Assembly (NCBI GenBank): GCA_030695265.1
Contig: JAUYTA010000975.1
Coordinates: 1 to 5,549 of the forward strand
Direction: 5' to 3'
Source: Bacteroidota bacterium
GTDB lineage: Bacteria; Bacteroidota; Bacteroidia; Bacteroidales; Prolixibacteraceae
DNA: 5,549 nucleotides
The notes beneath the pieces were generated by a model. That model did no database searches, was not told the origin of the DNA, and saw only the letters and a program-made list of their open reading frames with translations. The translations under genes were made by a program, and so were the position numbers. Shown one piece after another: positions 5,232 to 5,549 of the stretch (position 1 is its first letter; each line of letters begins with the position of its first letter).

Positions 5232-5549
5232 TTATTTCTTCGGATCGTAAGCCCATTTAAGGTAAATAGTTCCCCAGGTAAAGCCCGCACCGAAAGCAAC
5301 AAGAATGATATTATCTCCTTTTTTTAACTGACTTTCATAATCATATAAGCAGAGCGGAATGGTTGCAGCAGTCGTATTTCCATACATCTGAATATTTATC
5401 ATTACCTTCTCCTTATCAATTCCCATTCGTCTTCCAACAGCATCAATAATTCTCAAATTTGCCTGATGTGGAACAAGCCAGGTTAAATCATCTGCTGAAA
5501 TCTCATGCTTTTGCATCATTTCCAAAGCAACATCGGCCATATTCGAAAC
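5232..5549 (-). CDS. fabH: Beta-ketoacyl-ACP synthase III, 5' part off the window
   Basis: FabH starts fatty-acid synthesis by condensing a primer acyl-CoA with malonyl-ACP. Only the last 105 residues are present. The frame is open through the window edge (three residues before the internal Met at 5540), so that Met is not the start. The catalytic His lies in VPHQANLRI and the catalytic Asn in [10 protein letters not shown], 30 residues apart, the same spacing as His244 and Asn274 of E. coli FabH. The Arg five residues after the His matches the ACP-contact Arg249. The C-terminal [14 protein letters not shown] is the family ending. The active-site Cys is off the window. Bacteroidota often carry more than one FabH-like gene, so whether this is the essential initiator or a paralogue is open. 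It ends in TAA, 32 nt before the MaoC gene. Confidence 0.95.
   Translation of the reverse strand, partial: VSNMADVALEMMQKHEISADDLTWLVPHQANLRIIDAVGRRMGIDKEKVMINIQMYGNTTAATIPLCLYDYESQLKKGDNIILVAFGAGFTWGTIYLKWAYDPKK

Noticed and set aside
1..5549. CRISPR, tRNA, insertion sequence, prophage or defence system
   Set aside because: No repeat-spacer array, cloverleaf, transposase or terminal inverted repeats were seen; the window is fully occupied by co-directional housekeeping genes.

Overview
The window is a stretch of a Bacteroidota chromosome with every recognisable gene on the minus strand. The protein sequences, the gene order, the AT-rich leaders with little Shine-Dalgarno signal, and two TAnnTTTG-type -7 boxes all point to this phylum. 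A marine or anaerobic Marinilabiliales-like lineage is possible, but I cannot place the organism more finely from sequence alone.

Reading in the direction of transcription (high to low coordinates), the window opens with a two-gene fatty-acid-type unit. It consists of the 3' end of a FabH-like beta-ketoacyl-ACP synthase III (5232-5549, truncated by the window edge) and a complete MaoC-family hot-dog dehydratase (4735-5199). A clear intrinsic terminator (4677-4707) closes this unit.

A second transcription unit then starts, with a candidate promoter -7 box at 4614-4621. Its order is bactofilin (4225-4587), AtpZ-like two-helix protein (4014-4232, overlapping the bactofilin stop by 8 nt), an unnamed four-helix AtpI-like membrane protein (3579-3956), atpB subunit a (2410-3498), atpE subunit c (2133-2381), atpF subunit b (1562-2056), atpH subunit delta (1009-1557) and atpA subunit alpha (1-981, 3' end off the window). 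Together these encode the complete Fo membrane sector, its stator, and the first 327 residues of the F1 alpha subunit of a proton-type F1Fo ATP synthase. The AtpZ and AtpI-like proteins probably assist Fo assembly or ion supply. The bactofilin, a beta-helical cytoskeletal polymer protein, is the unexpected lead gene.

The intergenic regions are short (4 to 87 nt) except where they carry signals: the terminator/promoter region at 4588-4734, a second candidate promoter in front of atpB, and two hairpins between atpE and atpF. No tRNA, rRNA, CRISPR array, insertion sequence or phage feature is visible, and no gene-free stretch exceeds 300 bases. This is a core housekeeping locus. I did not find a wholly new system; the most interesting points are the coupling of a bactofilin to the ATP synthase genes, the uncharacterised four-helix protein, a mitochondria-like polar pair in subunit a, and the regulatory hairpins.
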